Shown here: in pieces, positions 4,624 to 6,051 of the stretch | Layout: each line of letters starts with the position of its first letter | How positions within the stretch are numbered: position 1 is the stretch's first letter | NCBI GenBank assembly: GCA_016550425.1 | Contig: JABXGS010000256.1 | Span: forward strand, 1 to 6,051 | Direction of reading: 5' to 3' | Length of the DNA: 6,051 nucleotides | From: an archaeon | GTDB taxonomy: Archaea; Asgardarchaeota; Hermodarchaeia; Hermodarchaeales; Hermodarchaeaceae | The notes under the pieces: generated by a model | Told to the model about the DNA's origin: nothing | Databases searched by the model: none | What the model saw: the letters and a program-made list of their open reading frames with translations, nothing else | Position numbers and translations under genes: made by a program

Positions 4624-5922
4624 TTAAGTCTTTTTCTCCTTTGTGGGACCTAATTCACGGAATGCGACTTGATGAGTGGTTTTTGCTTCTGTGTTAGCAG
4701 GCACATCCGCGGACAGAATTGTACCCGGAAGGACGATTGAGTTTACTCCGATTTTGACTCCAGGATAAACAGATACATTTGGACTCAAGATGGCGCCGTC
4801 TCCAATGACTGCACCATATTTAATGCGGGGAACAACCTCCCCCTTTCCTTTAATAACAGAGGTGATAGTTTCTCCGGCAAGTGAACGATTAACAAGCTGT
4901 GCACCAGCACCAATATCCACATTTCGTCCAACAACGCTATCACCGACAAAGCAAAGTCGACCAATTTTTGTTTCGTCAAATATGAGGCTTTCTTTGATTT
5001 CCACACCAAACCCAACTAAGACATTTGATCCTAATGCTGTATATTCACGGACAAGCACATTATTTCCAATGTAGGTGTTGGGTCCGATGTACGTGGGTCC
5101 ACGTATAGTTGAATGAGGGCGAATCACGACTCCTTCTGAGATATGAACGGAGCCTTCAATGCTGCTTGGTTGTTGAATATCCGCAGAAGATGCGATGAAA
5201 GAGCCTTTACCAGTTAGAACCTTATCGAGGACGAATCGATTTGCTTTAATTAGGTCCCAAGGATACGAGATTTCAACCCAATCTCGTTCCCAGACTGACC
5301 CATAGATGTCTTTTCCATCTTTGATAAGTTGTTGAAAGGCGCTGGTCAGATCCTTTGTATTTTCCAGGAGATCGAATATGGTGGATTGAACAATGTAGAT
5401 TCCTGCGACAGCGTAACGGCTTTGAATTTCAGTGGGTTGGGGCTTTTCCACTAATTGCTTAATACGAGCTCTTTCGTCAATATCAGCGATTCCATAAAAT
5501 TGGGGTGTATTCGTGAGGGTAAGACTGACTACAGCTTCAGCACTTAGATCCTTGAAGTGTCGTTGGGCCCTGCGGAACATGGTGGGTTCACCAAGAATAT
5601 CGGCATTGACAATGAAGAAAGCGTCCTCTCCTTGCAATTCTTCCTTGGCAACTAAAATGGAATCAGCAATCCCTCGCTGTTTCTTTTGAACAGCGTACTC
5701 GATTTTTGCCCCTAAATGATGACCGCGACCAAGAAAATCGTGAATTTGGTCCCCACGATATCCAATGGATACAACAATATCTCGGATACCAGCCGCACAC
5801 ATGTCCTCGATAATCCATTGGATGACTGGTTTTCCACCGATTGATAGAAGTGGTTTGGGAGTTGTGTCGACGAGTGGCCACATTCGTTGACTTTCACTAC
5901 CAGCTAAAAGGAGCGCTCGCAT
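4624..5922 (-). CDS. Sugar-1-phosphate nucleotidylyltransferase with C-terminal left-handed beta-helix (archaeal GlmU-like architecture)
   Basis: A 432-residue two-domain protein. Residues 1-~235 are a GT-A-like nucleotidylyltransferase that joins a sugar-1-phosphate and an NTP to make an NDP-sugar. Seen are the signature region ending QRMWP (12-16), TTPKPLL (20-26, Lys23 for the sugar phosphate), GKPVI (30-34), QKKQRGIADS (79-88), the metal-binding Asp in VNADI (105-109), VEKP (158-161) and EISYPWDLIKAN (217-228). Residues ~245-415 carry hexapeptide repeats such as IGPNTYIGNNVLV and V-GDSVVGRNVDIGAGA, forming a left-handed beta-helix like archaeal bifunctional GlmU proteins that also acetylate glucosamine-1-phosphate. 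Two oddities: the canonical G-x-G of the signature loop is S-E-S here (9-11), and the beta-helix has G-R-L-C-F-V-GDS where the acetyltransferases usually have His and Tyr. So the sugar and the second activity are uncertain. AGGGG lies 9 nt before the ATG. It is likely co-transcribed with the RAM gene and possibly with the gene upstream. Confidence 0.92.
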   Translation of the reverse strand: MRALLLAGSESQRMWPLVDTTPKPLLSIGGKPVIQWIIEDMCAAGIRDIVVSIGYRGDQIHDFLGRGHHLGAKIEYAVQKKQRGIADSILVAKEELQGEDAFFIVNADILGEPTMFRRAQRHFKDLSAEAVVSLTLTNTPQFYGIADIDERARIKQLVEKPQPTEIQSRYAVAGIYIVQSTIFDLLENTKDLTSAFQQLIKDGKDIYGSVWERDWVEISYPWDLIKANRFVLDKVLTGKGSFIASSADIQQPSSIEGSVHISEGVVIRPHSTIRGPTYIGPNTYIGNNVLVREYTALGSNVLVGFGVEIKESLIFDETKIGRLCFVGDSVVGRNVDIGAGAQLVNRSLAGETITSVIKGKGEVVPRIKYGAVIGDGAILSPNVSVYPGVKIGVNSIVLPGTILSADVPANTEAKTTHQVAFRELGPTKEKKT

Positions 5923-5966
5923 CGTTGGTAACCCCTACTATAAGTGATTGCGGGTCAGCCAGCACA

Positions 5967-6051
5967 TTAATCTTTTTCCTTTCGAACCCGTGGCAGTATT
6001 TCAACGGAAAACTTGCTTTCAACTTTCTGGCTTTTTCCACTAGGTCCCAGA
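5967..6051 (-). CDS. Probable C-terminal end of an unidentified gene (truncated by window edge)
   Basis: On the minus strand a frame is open from the window edge to a TAA at 5969-5967, encoding 27 residues with a strongly charged end (SVEILPRVRKEKD). Its Arg, Gly and Val codons (CGA, GGA, GTT) resemble those of the neighbouring genes. It would end 44 nt before the nucleotidylyltransferase start, a normal operon spacing. Another minus-strand frame is also open, from 6049 to a stop at 5897, overlapping the nucleotidylyltransferase start by 26 nt. It uses less typical Arg codons (AGA, AGG), so the first frame is preferred. With so few codons either could be chance, and no family can be assigned. 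Confidence 0.35.
   Translation of the reverse strand, partial: LGPSGKSQKVESKFSVEILPRVRKEKD

Noticed and set aside
4790..5074. Plus-strand open frame of 94 codons opposite the nucleotidylyltransferase beta-helix
   Set aside because: Antisense shadow of a hexapeptide-repeat coding region with regular codon usage; rich in Ser/Thr/Pro with no domain.

Overview
The window reads as chromosomal DNA from an archaeon with moderate GC. The archaeal signs are: a family-4 [4Fe-4S] uracil-DNA glycosylase ending in a perfect PCNA-interacting (PIP) box, a stand-alone Lrp/AsnC effector (RAM) module, a two-domain nucleotidylyltransferase/left-handed beta-helix protein of archaeal type, A/T-rich TATA-like boxes at archaeal spacing, and GGTG(A)-type ribosome binding sites. 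A short coiled-coil plus polyproline protein gives an Asgard-like flavour, but nothing visible here proves that assignment. No mobile element, CRISPR array, tRNA or rRNA is visible, and no stretch above 300 bases lacks a gene.

Layout, left to right. (1) Bases 1-201, minus: N-terminal part of a PadR-family regulator, cut by the window edge. (2) Bases 202-420: divergent intergenic region with a TTTAAATA box and a 14-bp perfect palindrome just upstream of padR. (3) Bases 421-1272, plus: secreted, C-terminally anchored protein with two predicted beta-sandwich domains, followed at 55 nt by (4) the family-4 UDG (1328-1942). (5) Bases 1956-2420, minus: a small coiled-coil/proline-rich/charged-tail protein, convergent with the UDG and divergent from (6) a HemK/PrmC-like NPPY methyltransferase (2540-3217, plus). 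(7) The methyltransferase overlaps tail-to-tail by 6 bp with a VTT/DedA-type polytopic membrane protein (3212-4240, minus). (8) Upstream of that on the minus strand lie a RAM-domain protein (4356-4586) and (9) a sugar-phosphate nucleotidylyltransferase with a hexapeptide-repeat domain (4624-5922). They are 37 nt apart and probably co-transcribed, perhaps with (10) a gene whose last codons occupy 5967-6051.

Most genes are housekeeping or envelope functions: uracil repair, release-factor-type protein methylation, nucleotide-sugar synthesis and lipid-membrane handling. The most unusual items are four. The coiled-coil/polyproline protein has a hydrophobic pattern recalling the small trimer-forming subunits of eukaryotic WAVE/WASH complexes (speculative). 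The nucleotidylyltransferase has a glycine-less signature loop and lacks the expected acetyltransferase histidine. The UDG carries a textbook PIP box. The padR upstream region has a symmetric operator-like element.
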